From NCBI RefSeq assembly GCF_019972155.1, contig NZ_BOVL01000011.1, positions 195,503-259,502 on the forward strand: a stretch of 64,000 nt of DNA. Reading direction: 5' to 3'. The translations under genes and the position numbers were made by a program. The first letter of the stretch is position 1. Each line of letters begins with the position of its first letter. Origin of the DNA: Bradyrhizobium sp. RD5-C2. GTDB taxonomy: Bacteria > Pseudomonadota > Alphaproteobacteria > Rhizobiales > Xanthobacteraceae. This document shows positions 16,695-26,254 of this stretch, piece by piece. The notes under the pieces were generated by a model. The model had not been told where the DNA came from, ran no database searches, and saw only the letters and a list, made by a program, of their open reading frames with translations.

Positions 16695-18533
16695 ATGTGT
16701 GGTATCGCAGGCATCGTCAATCTGCGCGGCGGTCCCGTGGACCCAGCCGACATCTCGCGGCTCACCAGCCTGATCGCGCATCGCGGGCCGTTCGGCGAGG
16801 GCACCTGGTTCAATGCGAAGCGAAACGTCGCCTTCGGCCATCGCCGGCTCGCCATCATCGATCCCGGCGAGGGCGGCTATCAGCCGATGGCATCAGGCGA
16901 TGGCCGCCATGTGATCGTCTACAACGGCGAGATCTACAACTTCCTCGAACTGCGCCGCGAGCTCGAGGCGAAGGGCGCGGTCTTTCGCAGTCAGTCCGAC
17001 ACCGAGGTGATCCTTGCCGCCTGGCAGGCGTGGGGCGAGGACATGCTGCTGCGCTTCAACGGCATGTGGGCGCTGGCGATCTACGACACCGTCACGGATG
17101 ATCTGTTCCTCGCGCGCGATCGGTTCGGCATCAAGCCGCTGCTGTACGCGTTGTCGCCCGAGCGGTTCGTGTTCGCGTCCGAGCAGCGGGCGCTGGCGCG
17201 GAGCGGGCTGGTCGAGACGTCGCTCGATGTCGACGTGGCGCGGCGGCTGTTGCTGGACCCGTTCGGCATCGAAGGCAGCGAGCGGACCCTGTTTGCGCAA
17301 CTGCGTCGCCTGCAGGGCGGGCACTGCATGTGGTTGCGCCAGGGGCGGGTGCAAGTGCGCCGCTGGTGGCGGACCGTGGATCATCTGCCTGATATCCCGG
17401 ACACCGAGGCCGAACGCATCGAGCGCTTTCGCGACCTGTTTCAGGATTCCGTCGCGCTCCGCATGCGCAGCGACGTTCCGATCGGGACCTGCCTGTCCGG
17501 CGGCTTCGATTCGTCTGCGGTGATCTGCGCGATGGCGACCCATGAGAAGGCCGGCATGGGACCGCGCGACTCGACTGCCTGGCGGCACGCCTTTGTCGCC
17601 ACCTTTCCCGGCGCCAGCAACGACGAGCGGCCGATGGCGGAGGAAGCGGCCGCGTGGGCCGATGTGGCGCCGAGGTTTCTCGAGATCGGGCGCTCCGATG
17701 CGCTCACTGACCTTGATCGGATCCTTGACGACAACGACGATGTCTATATCGGGCTGCCGAGCGCGCCCTGGCTGATCTATCGCGAACTCCGGCGCCAGAA
17801 CGTCACCGTGTCGCTTGACGGCCACGGAGCGGACGAATTGATGGGTGCCTATTTGCAGGAGGGGCAGTCGACCGCATTCCGGATCCGCAACGCCGCCGCC
17901 GCGCTCACGTCACGATCGCAACTGGCGCAGCGCGGCATAGATTTCCTGCGGGCGCAGATGATCAGGCGGCAGGGGCACTATTTCCTGCGGGGAGGCCTGA
18001 CCGCGATGCCTGCGGCGCTGCCGCTGGTCGCCGAGGATGACGAGTTGCCGAACACGTGGGGCGCGCTGAACCGGCGTCTCTATCGCATGTTCCACTCGAC
18101 CACGCTGCCCACCATTCTGCGCAATTTCGACCGGCTCTCGATGGCGCACGGGATCGAGGTGCGCATGCCGTTCATGGACTGGCGGCTGGTGACCTACACG
18201 ATGGCGCTGCCCGAAACCAGCAAATCGGCCGATGGCATGACCAAGGTGGTCGCGCGTCAGGCGATGGCGAACCTGATGCCCGAAAGCATCCGCACCGCGC
18301 GCCGCAAGGTCGGCTTCAACTCGCCGATGCCGGAATGGCTGAACGGGCCATTGGCGGGCTGGACCAATGAGTTGCTCAATCGCAATGTTCCGGCGTTTGC
18401 CGAGTTCGTCGACGAAGCGCCGCTTCGAAAGACGGTCGGCCACTTGACGGCATCGCAGAGCTGGGATTGGGAATCCGTCGGCCGGATCTGGCCATACCTG
18501 AACATGAAATGGATGTTGGCAAGGTCCGTATAA
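16695..18533 (+). CDS. asnB: asparagine-synthetase-type amidotransferase (copy 1)
   Basis: This 612-residue protein has an N-terminal class II glutaminase domain starting MCGIAGIV, so Cys2 becomes the nucleophile after Met removal; YNGEIYNFLELR lies near 77. The C-terminal synthetase domain has the PP-loop LSGGFDSS at 268-274 and SLDGHGADELMGAY. It transfers ammonia from glutamine to an AMP-activated carboxylate. In polysaccharide loci such enzymes (WbpS and WbmE types) amidate uronic acids rather than aspartate. It overlaps nothing but is tightly packed: two bases after the flippase, three before a glycosyltransferase. DDNDDVYIGLPSAPWLIY in the synthetase region differs from the other three copies, so it may use a different acceptor. 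Confidence 0.9.
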   Translation: MCGIAGIVNLRGGPVDPADISRLTSLIAHRGPFGEGTWFNAKRNVAFGHRRLAIIDPGEGGYQPMASGDGRHVIVYNGEIYNFLELRRELEAKGAVFRSQSDTEVILAAWQAWGEDMLLRFNGMWALAIYDTVTDDLFLARDRFGIKPLLYALSPERFVFASEQRALARSGLVETSLDVDVARRLLLDPFGIEGSERTLFAQLRRLQGGHCMWLRQGRVQVRRWWRTVDHLPDIPDTEAERIERFRDLFQDSVALRMRSDVPIGTCLSGGFDSSAVICAMATHEKAGMGPRDSTAWRHAFVATFPGASNDERPMAEEAAAWADVAPRFLEIGRSDALTDLDRILDDNDDVYIGLPSAPWLIYRELRRQNVTVSLDGHGADELMGAYLQEGQSTAFRIRNAAAALTSRSQLAQRGIDFLRAQMIRRQGHYFLRGGLTAMPAALPLVAEDDELPNTWGALNRRLYRMFHSTTLPTILRNFDRLSMAHGIEVRMPFMDWRLVTYTMALPETSKSADGMTKVVARQAMANLMPESIRTARRKVGFNSPMPEWLNGPLAGWTNELLNRNVPAFAEFVDEAPLRKTVGHLTASQSWDWESVGRIWPYLNMKWMLARSV

Positions 18534-18536
18534 CCA

Positions 18537-19634
18537 ATGCGTCTGTTCCAGAATAGCGGTCTCTATCCGTCTTATCTGCCGCGGCTGAACCAGCTTGCGG
18601 CAAAAGCGTCGAGCTTCGCGGCACGCCGCGACGTGTTCCTGCACGATCGCTTCGGCGCGGCACATTTTCTCGAGCCTGTGCTCGACGGTGCGCCTGAAGC
18701 CTTCTTCACCAATGGCGACGACGACGTGCTGCAGCGCCAGTGGGCGCGTGAGCAGGGTATGAAGGGGACGCCGACGCTCGAAGCTATTCTGCTTGCGCAG
18801 ATCGAGCATCACAGGACCGACGTGTTCTACAATCTCGATCCGGTGCGTTATCCGAGTGCGTTCATCGCCAAGCTTCCGGGCTGTGTGAAGAAGACGTTGT
18901 GCTGGCGCGCGGCGCCCTCCGGAAATGCCGACTTGACCGCCTACGGCGCGGTGCTTGGAAACTTTCCCTCGATCCTCGAGGCCTGGCGCAGCAAAGGCTG
19001 CCGGGCGGAGCTGTTCTTCCCCGCGATCGATCCTGTCATGGAGCAGTACGGTTACGGCGAACGGCCGATCGACGTGGCGTTTGTCGGTGGATACTCGCGG
19101 CATCACAGCGCGCGCGGCAGAACGCTCGAACAGGTCGCGGCTCTGGCTGCCGAACGCAAGATCGTGTTCTGTCTCGATGCGTCGCGCCTGACACGGCTTG
19201 CCGAGAGCGCGGTCGGTCGGTTGCTGCCGCTGCAAAAGCACCGCAGGCCCGACGTCATCGCGCGAATAGCGCGGCTGCCGCTGTTCGGCAGGGACCTCTA
19301 CGAGTTGTTTGGATCCGCCAAGATCGTGCTCAACGGCGCAATCGACATGGCCGGCAACGACCGCGGCAACATGCGCTGCTTCGAGGCGATGGGCTGCGGG
19401 TCGCTGCTCGTGTCGGATTCCGGCAACTATCCGGAGGCGATGGAGGAGGGTGTGACCATGCGCACCTACGACGCGCCTGAGAGGGCCGCCGAGGCGATTT
19501 CGAGTAGCCTGCGGGATTGGCCGCAATGGGCCGGGATCGCCGCGTCCGGTCGAAGCCGCGTGCAGCAGACCTACAGCAAGGCCTCGCAATGGGCCCAGTT
19601 TAGCGATCTCGTGGCGCGGATTGAGCCGTGCTAG
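18537..19634 (+). CDS. CgeB/YkvP-like glycosyltransferase
   Basis: This 365-residue protein is GT-B-like. The C-terminal part has the CgeB-type acceptor pattern: DLYELFGSAKIVLNGAID, then GNDRGNMRCFEAMGCGSLLVSDS, where family members bind the nucleotide sugar. IDVAFVGGYSRHHSARGRTLEQVA begins the second domain, as in the DUF3880/glyco_trans_1_2 pair. It likely adds one sugar to the growing chain. It follows the amidotransferase by three bases. Donor and linkage unknown. Confidence 0.8.
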   Translation: MRLFQNSGLYPSYLPRLNQLAAKASSFAARRDVFLHDRFGAAHFLEPVLDGAPEAFFTNGDDDVLQRQWAREQGMKGTPTLEAILLAQIEHHRTDVFYNLDPVRYPSAFIAKLPGCVKKTLCWRAAPSGNADLTAYGAVLGNFPSILEAWRSKGCRAELFFPAIDPVMEQYGYGERPIDVAFVGGYSRHHSARGRTLEQVAALAAERKIVFCLDASRLTRLAESAVGRLLPLQKHRRPDVIARIARLPLFGRDLYELFGSAKIVLNGAIDMAGNDRGNMRCFEAMGCGSLLVSDSGNYPEAMEEGVTMRTYDAPERAAEAISSSLRDWPQWAGIAASGRSRVQQTYSKASQWAQFSDLVARIEPC

Positions 19635-19637
19635 AGG

Positions 19638-19724
19638 GCTTTTCGAGCGAACTGGATGCCGTTTCGCGTAAAGAAAATACGCCGAAACGAGAATCTGGGG
19701 TCCCGTTCCGATTCCATCGGAACG
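19638..19724. repeat. intergenic repeat of Bradyrhizobium type (copy 2) with hairpin
   Basis: The segment GAGCGAACTGGATGCCGTTT and flanks resemble the repeat at 13579. A perfect hairpin follows: CGTTCCGAT (19704-19712), TCC, ATCGGAACG (19716-19724). No T tract follows in either direction, so it is listed as a repeat, not a terminator. It separates two blocks of the polysaccharide locus. Confidence 0.65.
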
Positions 19725-19779
19725 AAAAAGGCTCTAGACGGAGCACAGTGCCGGCCGGTGGGCGGGCGATCGGGCCGAG

Positions 19780-20622
19780 ATGATGTCTGCAAGTGACTTG
19801 ATCCATCAACTGAAATGGGTGGCCGACGGGCTTGCGGCACCGCTGTTCAGGTTGCGGCCGCGGCCGTTCGGGCCGGGCTATCAGACGGTCAAGCGCGACA
19901 CGATTACTGCGGCCATCGACGCGGGCTTGCTTCAGGCAGGGAAGGAGCTTCCGCCGAGCTACGGCGTCGCCATGGACGAGCGCGTGGTGGAATATCCCTG
20001 GGTCTATGGCCGATTGAACAACGTCGGCAAGATGCTGGACGCTGGATCGACCTTCAACCACGACTTCCTGCTGCAGCGTCCGCCGCTGCGCGGCGCGGAT
20101 CTCACCATCATGACGCTGGCACCCGAGCGGCGGTGCTATTGGCATGACGGCTACTCCTACGTGTTCGGCGATCTCCGAAAAACAATGTTCGGCGATCAGG
20201 TTTTCGACACCGTCGCCAGCATCTCGACGATCGAGCACATCGGCCTCGATAATCAGATGCTTTACACGGGCGATCCGCGCGACGCCGAGACCGATCGAGA
20301 CGGCTTTGTTCCGGCGGTGCAGGAATTCAAGCGCATTCTCAAGCCCGGTGGCACCTGCCTGATTTCGGTGCCGTTCGGCAAGCGCGAGAATCTCGGTTGG
20401 TATCAGGTGTTCGATCTTGCGATGATCGAGCGGATCATCGAGGCGTTCGGTGCGACGTCTCACCATGTCGACTATTTCGGCTATTCGCGACAAGGCTGGT
20501 CGCGCCAGAGCGCCGAGGCGCTCGCCGATGCCACCGTTTTCGACATCCACACCGGCAAGGGGCAGGGCAACGACCTTGCGGCGTCATCGCGCGCCGTCGC
20601 ATGCCTGCAGTTGACGGCATGA
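19780..20622 (+). CDS. SAM-dependent methyltransferase-like protein
   Basis: This 280-residue protein has a degenerate class I methyltransferase fold. [15 protein letters not shown] takes the place of motif [17 protein letters not shown] is motif IV-like, and [19 protein letters not shown] is the usual motif [20 protein letters not shown] at the start of the domain recurs in polysaccharide-locus methyltransferases. It probably modifies a sugar, but motif I lacks the normal G-x-G pattern, so SAM binding should be questioned. It overlaps the acyltransferase start by four bases (ATGA). Confidence 0.7.
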   Translation: MMSASDLIHQLKWVADGLAAPLFRLRPRPFGPGYQTVKRDTITAAIDAGLLQAGKELPPSYGVAMDERVVEYPWVYGRLNNVGKMLDAGSTFNHDFLLQRPPLRGADLTIMTLAPERRCYWHDGYSYVFGDLRKTMFGDQVFDTVASISTIEHIGLDNQMLYTGDPRDAETDRDGFVPAVQEFKRILKPGGTCLISVPFGKRENLGWYQVFDLAMIERIIEAFGATSHHVDYFGYSRQGWSRQSAEALADATVFDIHTGKGQGNDLAASSRAVACLQLTA

Positions 20623-21188
20623 ATCTCGATTATTTGATCCAGCGTCTGCTCGGTCGCGCGACGTGCCGCTTGCAGGTCGACGCGGCGCTCGGGCGTTCGG
20701 CCAGGATCAGAAACATCCGCGGCGATTCCGACAAGATCGTCGTCGGCCACAACAGCCGCATCCTGGGCGAGCTCCTGACCTTCGCGCATGGCGGGGAAAT
20801 CAAGATCGGCGAATGGTGCTATGTCGGCGAGGGAACCCGGATCTGGTCGGCAGCCTCGATCGAGATCGGCAACCGCGTTCTGATCTCGCATTCGGCGAAT
20901 GTCTTCGACAATCTCACGCATCCGCTGCGCCCGACCGAGCGGCACCGGCAGGTCCAGCAGATTTTTACGCGCGGCCATCCGAGCGATATCTCGCTTGACG
21001 AGAGCCCGGTGACGATCTGCGATGACGCCTGGGTCGGCGCGGGTGCGATGGTCTTGCGCGGTGTGACGGTTGGGCAGGGCGCCATCGTCGCGGCCGGCGC
21101 GGTCGTGACGAAGGATGTCGCGCCGTTTACGATCGTAGCGGGCAATCCGGCCGTGCTGGTGAGGGAGCTTGGCCCCGATGAACGGTGA
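20619..21188 (+). CDS. left-handed beta-helix (hexapeptide) acyltransferase
   Basis: This 189-residue protein is built of hexapeptide repeats ([LIV]-G-x4), for example [32 protein letters not shown] and [20 protein letters not shown], ending [17 protein letters not shown]. The loop [16 protein letters not shown] carries a probable catalytic His. The family transfers acetyl or other acyl groups from CoA to sugars. The ATG at 20619 overlaps the previous stop; the next gene starts 11 bases before its own stop. It probably acetylates a residue of the polymer or a nucleotide sugar. Confidence 0.88.
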   Translation: MNLDYLIQRLLGRATCRLQVDAALGRSARIRNIRGDSDKIVVGHNSRILGELLTFAHGGEIKIGEWCYVGEGTRIWSAASIEIGNRVLISHSANVFDNLTHPLRPTERHRQVQQIFTRGHPSDISLDESPVTICDDAWVGAGAMVLRGVTVGQGAIVAAGAVVTKDVAPFTIVAGNPAVLVRELGPDER

Positions 21189-22029
21189 GCGCCAGTTTAC
21201 CACCTGGGAGGATGCGGTGGTCTGGCTGCGCAATCAGCCGGAGCAGCGCCAGCTCGTGCTCGACGCGTTCTACGACGATCCGCTGGTTGGCGCTGCCGAG
21301 CGCTATTTCCAGAGCTCCGAGTGGCAAGCGGTTGCCACGCTGCTCGCCGGCCGGTCAGGTACCGCGCTCGACGTTGGCGCCGGTCGCGGCATTGCGAGCT
21401 ACGCGCTCGCCCGAACCGGCTTTGCCGTCACTGCGCTCGAACCGGACCCGAGCGCGATCGTGGGAGGGGCAGCGATCCGCGGCCTGGCGCAACAGACGCA
21501 ATTGCCGATCCAGGTGATTGAGGAGTTCTCCGAGCGGCTGCCGTTCGCCGATGCGACGTTCGATCTGGTCTTCGCCCGCGCGGTGCTGCACCATACGCGC
21601 GATCTCGAGGGGGCGTGCCGGGAGATGTTTCGCGTGCTGCGGCCCGGTGGCATGCTGATCGCGGCGCGCGAGCATGTCATCAGCAAGGAAGCGGACCTTC
21701 CGCAGTTCCTGGCGCAGCATCCGCTGCATCACCTTTACGGCGGCGAACATGCCTTCCTGCTCGATCGCTACACCGGCGCGCTGACCAAGGCGGGGTTCTC
21801 CACGGTCGACACGCTGGCTCCGCTGCAAAGCCCGATCAACCTGTTTCCCTATACGTCGGAGACCCTGAAAGCCGCGATCGTGACCAGGTTGTCGCAAAAG
21901 ATTCCGGTTGCTCCGCTATGGAGAACTGCGCTTGCCTCACCCCGGCTGTTTGGCTCGCTGCTGTCGATGGCCGAGCGTTTCGACAATCGACCGGGCCGGC
22001 TCTACTCCTTTGTCTGTCACAAGGCTTGA
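21178..22029 (+). CDS. class I SAM-dependent methyltransferase
   Basis: This 283-residue protein contains a classic Methyltransf_11 domain: [19 protein letters not shown] (motif I) near 62-80, [20 protein letters not shown] (motif IV) near 121-140, and [15 protein letters not shown] (motif VI). GAGGGAG lies before the ATG at 21178, inside the end of the acyltransferase gene. A sugar or lipid carrier intermediate is the likely target given the locus. Confidence 0.88.
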   Translation: MNGERQFTTWEDAVVWLRNQPEQRQLVLDAFYDDPLVGAAERYFQSSEWQAVATLLAGRSGTALDVGAGRGIASYALARTGFAVTALEPDPSAIVGGAAIRGLAQQTQLPIQVIEEFSERLPFADATFDLVFARAVLHHTRDLEGACREMFRVLRPGGMLIAAREHVISKEADLPQFLAQHPLHHLYGGEHAFLLDRYTGALTKAGFSTVDTLAPLQSPINLFPYTSETLKAAIVTRLSQKIPVAPLWRTALASPRLFGSLLSMAERFDNRPGRLYSFVCHKA

Positions 22030-22032
22030 GCG

Positions 22033-22965
22033 ATGATCGTCTGGGTTACAGGCGCGAACGGGTTCATCGGCCGCCATCTCGTGCATGCGTTGGCGGGAGC
22101 GGGTCATGCGGTGCATGGTGTCGGACACGGGGCGCTTGACGGAACGGAAGCCCGGCGGCTCGGTTTGCAGAGCTGGATCAACGGCGAGATCGATGCGGCC
22201 AATCTCAACGCGCTAGCGGCTGCGCACGGGCTGCCGGCGCGTGTCTTTCATCTGGCTGGCGGATCGTCCGTTGGCGTCTCGATCGAACGGCCGTTCGAGG
22301 ATTTTTCGCGGACTGTCGCGAGCACCGCGCGGCTGCTCGAATGGCTGCGCGGATCCGCGCCGGATTGTGCGGTGATCGCGGCGTCGAGCGCGGCCGTCTA
22401 TGGCGCCGATCACTTCGGCCCGATCGCCGAAAGCGCGATCGCAACTCCGATGTCGCCGTATGGGCAGCATAAGCTGATGATGGAGCAATTGTGCGCGAGT
22501 TACGCGCGGTCGTTCGCCTTGCGTTGCACGGTGGTGCGGCTGTTCTCGGTCTATGGGCCCAACCTGCGCAAACAATTGCTCTGGGACATCTGCTCGCGGC
22601 TCAACGCCAGGGAACAGGTACTCACGCTCGGTGGGACCGGCAACGAGATACGGGACTGGACCGACGTTCGCGATGTCGCGAGGCTGCTTGCAAGCGTCGC
22701 GGAAGCGCCGTCGTCACAGCAGGCCTTCCGGGTCATCAATGGCGGTTCGGGCCGGGGGACCAGCGTTGCCGACATCGCCGCCGGTCTCATCGGTCAGTGG
22801 GGTAGCAAGACGGTTGCGCGGCACTCGGGTGTAATCCGCCCCGGTGATCCCATGAGCCTGTTGGCCGATGATGCGATGCTGCGCCAGATCGGCTTCGATT
22901 GGCGCATTCCGCTCGATCAGGGCCTCGCCGATTACGTAGCCTGGTTCAAGGGGCAGGCTTCGTGA
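22033..22965 (+). CDS. NAD-dependent epimerase/dehydratase (extended SDR)
   Basis: This 310-residue nucleotide-sugar enzyme has a TGANGFIGRHL Rossmann loop at residues 6-16, AASSAAVYG and the catalytic SPYGQHK (Y-x3-K), VVRLFSVYGPN and RDWTDVRDVARLL. This is the UDP-galactose/GDP-mannose epimerase-dehydratase group. It would convert one activated sugar to another (epimerisation, dehydration or reduction). It starts four bases after the methyltransferase and its stop overlaps the following GTG. Confidence 0.87.
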   Translation: MIVWVTGANGFIGRHLVHALAGAGHAVHGVGHGALDGTEARRLGLQSWINGEIDAANLNALAAAHGLPARVFHLAGGSSVGVSIERPFEDFSRTVASTARLLEWLRGSAPDCAVIAASSAAVYGADHFGPIAESAIATPMSPYGQHKLMMEQLCASYARSFALRCTVVRLFSVYGPNLRKQLLWDICSRLNAREQVLTLGGTGNEIRDWTDVRDVARLLASVAEAPSSQQAFRVINGGSGRGTSVADIAAGLIGQWGSKTVARHSGVIRPGDPMSLLADDAMLRQIGFDWRIPLDQGLADYVAWFKGQAS

Positions 22966-24128
22966 CGTCCCGCCCATTGCGGTTCGCGTTCAATCACATT
23001 TCGCGACGGATTTGGGCCGGCGGGTTCAACTATCAGCGCAATCTGTTCGCGGCGCTTGCTCAATTTTTGCCCGGCGAGTTCGCCCCGGTCGTCTTTGCCG
23101 GGACACGGGCCGACGAGAACGAAATCGCCGAGCTTGGTGCGATATCGGGCGTCGAGATCGTCCGGTCGGAGGTGTTCGACGGGCAGCCAGGTCTCGCTGC
23201 GGCACTCGCGCTTGGTCTGGACCGCGGAGCCGCGGCAGCGTTTCGCTCCGCGCAGGTAGATGCTGTTGTTGAATCCGCGCGTTTCTTCGGCTGGCGGCTG
23301 GCGCTCCCTGCAGTGGCGTGGATTCCGGATCTGCAGCACCATTCGCTGCCTCAGCTGTTCCCGCGGACGGCACGCTGGCGTCGCGAGATTGGCTTTCGCG
23401 TTCAGATCGCGTCCGGGCGGACCATCATGCTGAGCAGCGAGAGCGCCTTTCGCGATTTCAGGGCTTACTACCCACACGCCAGCAACCGGGTCAGCGTCGT
23501 TCGCTTCGCGACCCAGCCGCCGGCCGCGTTCCTGAACACCGACCCATCAGAGGTCATCGCGGCGCACAATCTGCCGGCGAACTACTTCTATCTGCCCAAT
23601 CAGTTCTATCGCCACAAGAACCATCAGCTTGTCGTCGACGCCTTGGCGATCCTGAAGCGTCGTGGGGTCGACGTCGTTGTTTGTGCATCCGGCAGCACGG
23701 AAGATAGGCGTGAGCCGGGCTACTATGATCTGGTCAACTCCGAGATCCGGAGGCGCGGCCTCGATACGCATTTTCGTCACCTCGGCGTGATCCCGTTGCC
23801 GCATGTTTACGCGCTGCTGCGGGCTTCCACAGCCCTGCTCAACCCGTCGCGCTTCGAGGGCTGGAGCACGACGGTGGAGGAGGCGAAGTCGTTCGGCGTT
23901 CCGATGATCCTCTCCGACATCGACGTGCACCGGGAGCAGACCGCTGGCGCTGCGCGCTATTTTGGCGTCGATGATCCGGTCGCATTAGCGGATCACTTGA
24001 TGCAACTCGCGGAGCCCAAGAGCGATCCGGTAATACGAAATGTCGTTCCGCATCAGGACGACAATGTCCGCGCGTTTGCGGCTAGCTTTTCCGCCACTAT
24101 GCAGCAGGCCGTTCATAAGAACGGATGA
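22962..24128 (+). CDS. glycosyltransferase family 1/4 (GT-B)
   Basis: This 388-residue protein starts at GTG 22962, overlapping the previous stop (GTGA). C-terminal donor-binding features are clear: YLPNQFYRHKNHQLVVDAL, HFRHLGVIPLPHVYALLRAS and LNPSRFEGWSTTVEEAKSFG, with the E-x7-E pattern (EGWSTTVEE) of GT4 retaining enzymes. It likely acts in repeat-unit assembly. It ends the first plus-strand block; a 485-base gap follows. Confidence 0.88.
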   Translation: MTSRPLRFAFNHISRRIWAGGFNYQRNLFAALAQFLPGEFAPVVFAGTRADENEIAELGAISGVEIVRSEVFDGQPGLAAALALGLDRGAAAAFRSAQVDAVVESARFFGWRLALPAVAWIPDLQHHSLPQLFPRTARWRREIGFRVQIASGRTIMLSSESAFRDFRAYYPHASNRVSVVRFATQPPAAFLNTDPSEVIAAHNLPANYFYLPNQFYRHKNHQLVVDALAILKRRGVDVVVCASGSTEDRREPGYYDLVNSEIRRRGLDTHFRHLGVIPLPHVYALLRASTALLNPSRFEGWSTTVEEAKSFGVPMILSDIDVHREQTAGAARYFGVDDPVALADHLMQLAEPKSDPVIRNVVPHQDDNVRAFAASFSATMQQAVHKNG

Positions 24129-24613
24129 GCTGGCGGCAAAGTAGAAGCAGAACCTGGGTCGCGATTGGCCGAGAACAGCTGGGCCGCGACGGGCGGTACA
24201 CGACCCGCATTCTGATTCCTTGATGCCGTCTGCAAGTGAGCCGCCGCTCCGCAGCAGTGACCGACGTTGTAAGCTCGCGACAATATGCCGCGATGGGTCA
24301 GACGTGGAAGCCCGGCGCGCGCGAATCTCGCAGGTGTCTCCATAGAAATATTGGCGCGTTGCCATCGCGCTCGATCGGCCGATTTTCCGCGCTTCGCTTG
24401 AGAGAACCGTGAGCAGTCGCGCTCTCGAGATTGCTTGTCCGTTTCAAAACATTTCACAAGGCGGCTGCCGTCCATCACGGTATCATTTTGAGCGCGATGC
24501 TTCTCGCTCTTGCGCACGTTGCCGGCGCAGAGCTGTATTCTTACGAGAGGATGTCGGGATATCGCCACGATAACCGCGTGGGCGGATAGTCGAAAAACAA
24601 AACACGAGAGCAT
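24129..24613. other. 485-base gap without a convincing gene
   Basis: The stretch between the glycosyltransferase and the propeller-like gene has no frame with conserved-looking protein and is less G+C-rich near 24420-24610. It probably holds the promoter for the gene at 24614. Minus-strand frames crossing it run into coding sequence on both sides and are treated as chance. Confidence 0.4.
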
Positions 24614-26197
24614 ATGAAACTGAAGGTACTTTATGCGTTGCTTCTGGTGTCGGTTTGCGCAGTCTTCCTGATTCCCCTGGCGCAATATAAGTGGAGCCCG
24701 CGGACCGAACTCGCAGACGCTATTCATTCGACTGCCGAGCGGATGACTCGCTTGGAGGAGAGCGAACGTCAAGTCGGCGCGCGCTTGGCGTCAATGTCGG
24801 GTCGCGAGCGGAAGATTCTCGATATCCGAGGCTCCTCGATTTCGGTCGCGCTGGATCGGCATGATGAAGGACCGATGGGGCCGGTCTCGGCGGCAAGGAT
24901 TGGAGCTCATGAGTTCCTGATTGCCAATTATCTGGATATCTTTCTCTTCGACCAAGATCGTCGCACCGCCGTGCCGGTTCAGATCGATGTCGAGTTGCCC
25001 GTTTGGAATCCGACAGCGGTGTTTTATTCCGCGTTTTACGATCGGGTGTTCATCGCCAACTATTCAGGAAAGGACGTTGTCGTTGCGCAACTCGTGCGCG
25101 ACGCAGCGGGACCCAAGCTCCATCTGACGGAGCGGATCGTGAACGAGTCCGCCATCCACGGCGCAGAGGGCATTGCGGTCTCCAAGGGCGGACGCTTCAT
25201 GGCGATCGCCGACTATGAAGGCAATGCGCTGTCCTTGTTCGAAAGGATTGATGACCAATGGACATTTCGGTGGAAGCAGGAGGTCATTGGTTCTCATGGC
25301 GTGGCCATTATCGGTGATTACGTATTCGGCTCTGGCCAGGCCACCATTGTGAAATTCGCCGTCGAAAGTGGACAGGAGATAGCCAGAACTTCAAAGCTCG
25401 GTTCCGATCCGATTCTTTTTGCGACCTGCCTCAACGTGGATGAAAGTACCGGACAGTTGGTTGGATCGGACGCGGTGTCCGGCATCGTTTTTACGATGAC
25501 CAAAGCTCTTAAGGTCATCGGAAAATTCGGCGCCAATGGACCCTCTTATACGAATTTCTCGTCTCCGTTCTGCGCCTACCGCGATCGTCAGGGAATGTAC
25601 GTTCTTTCGACCTATCAAGACAGGTTCGTCAGCATCGGTCGCGACAGCACGACCTCGTACGAGTTCGGCGCAGCGCAGTGGGGATACATAGACTTTCCGC
25701 TTGGGTTGCGAAACGCGTCGAACATGCTGCACGGGGCGGCGCAGTTTGATCGTCCAAGCTACAGAATGTTCGACAAGAACGTCCGCGCCGGCTACGGAGC
25801 TTTGTACACGGATGATGGAAAGCTGCTCCTGATGCCTCAACGGCAGGAGTTATTCGACGGTGACTCGCCGTTTTACGTCACGAGCATCGCCAGCAACTCA
25901 ACCTGGCTTGTGATCGTGGCCAACTCCTCACCAAGGGCGCTGCTCTACAATCGAAAGACCGGAGAGCTCGGAGCGGTGACGATCGGCGAGTGGGATTGCT
26001 GGGCGATAGCGGCTGAGGTCCTGTGCCCGTCAAGGCGATATTCAATCGATGAGCTTTCTGCGGAAGCCAATCTGTTGGAGCCAGAGCAACAGGCAACCGC
26101 TCCCGGACGTTTGACCGAGCCTGCTGTTCCGATCCTCAAATATTGGGCGGCATGGAAGCTGACGCAGGCGCCGCGGGACCTGGCTTCGGGCAATTGA
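24614..26197 (+). CDS. membrane-anchored protein of unknown function, possible beta-propeller
   Basis: I do not recognise this 527-residue protein. A single N-terminal hydrophobic segment (VLYALLLVSVCAVFLIPLA) follows a basic start and should anchor or export it. A short helical, charged stretch follows (ERMTRLEESERQVGARL, possible coiled coil). The rest is beta-rich with recurring patterns such as FLIANYLDIFLFD, VFIANYSGKDVVVAQL, FMAIADYEGNALSLFE and YVFGSGQATIVKF, about 45-50 residues apart, as in YncE/NHL-like propellers. Base composition is visibly less G+C-rich than its neighbours. It lies inside the polysaccharide locus, so a periplasmic role in polymer handling is possible, but that is inference. 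Confidence 0.6.
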   Translation: MKLKVLYALLLVSVCAVFLIPLAQYKWSPRTELADAIHSTAERMTRLEESERQVGARLASMSGRERKILDIRGSSISVALDRHDEGPMGPVSAARIGAHEFLIANYLDIFLFDQDRRTAVPVQIDVELPVWNPTAVFYSAFYDRVFIANYSGKDVVVAQLVRDAAGPKLHLTERIVNESAIHGAEGIAVSKGGRFMAIADYEGNALSLFERIDDQWTFRWKQEVIGSHGVAIIGDYVFGSGQATIVKFAVESGQEIARTSKLGSDPILFATCLNVDESTGQLVGSDAVSGIVFTMTKALKVIGKFGANGPSYTNFSSPFCAYRDRQGMYVLSTYQDRFVSIGRDSTTSYEFGAAQWGYIDFPLGLRNASNMLHGAAQFDRPSYRMFDKNVRAGYGALYTDDGKLLLMPQRQELFDGDSPFYVTSIASNSTWLVIVANSSPRALLYNRKTGELGAVTIGEWDCWAIAAEVLCPSRRYSIDELSAEANLLEPEQQATAPGRLTEPAVPILKYWAAWKLTQAPRDLASGN

Positions 26198-26254
26198 CCG
26201 CCGGCGGCTGATCCTGCCGGTCGCTAGCCGCAGCCGTAGGCTGAGCCGTTGGTC

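Noticed and set aside
19704..19724. Perfect nine-pair hairpin as an intrinsic terminator
   Set aside because: No T tract follows in either direction, and the hairpin is part of a repeat also seen in part at 13579.
24109..24124. CCGTTC-ATAA-GAACGG as a terminator or operator
   Set aside because: It lies within the last codons of the glycosyltransferase gene, has no T tract, and differs from the GTTCA-N5-TGAAC operators in spacing.
24113..24772. A minus-strand frame of 219 codons across the 485-base gap
   Set aside because: It overlaps the start of the anchored protein gene, has no conserved pattern, and reads like chance coding.
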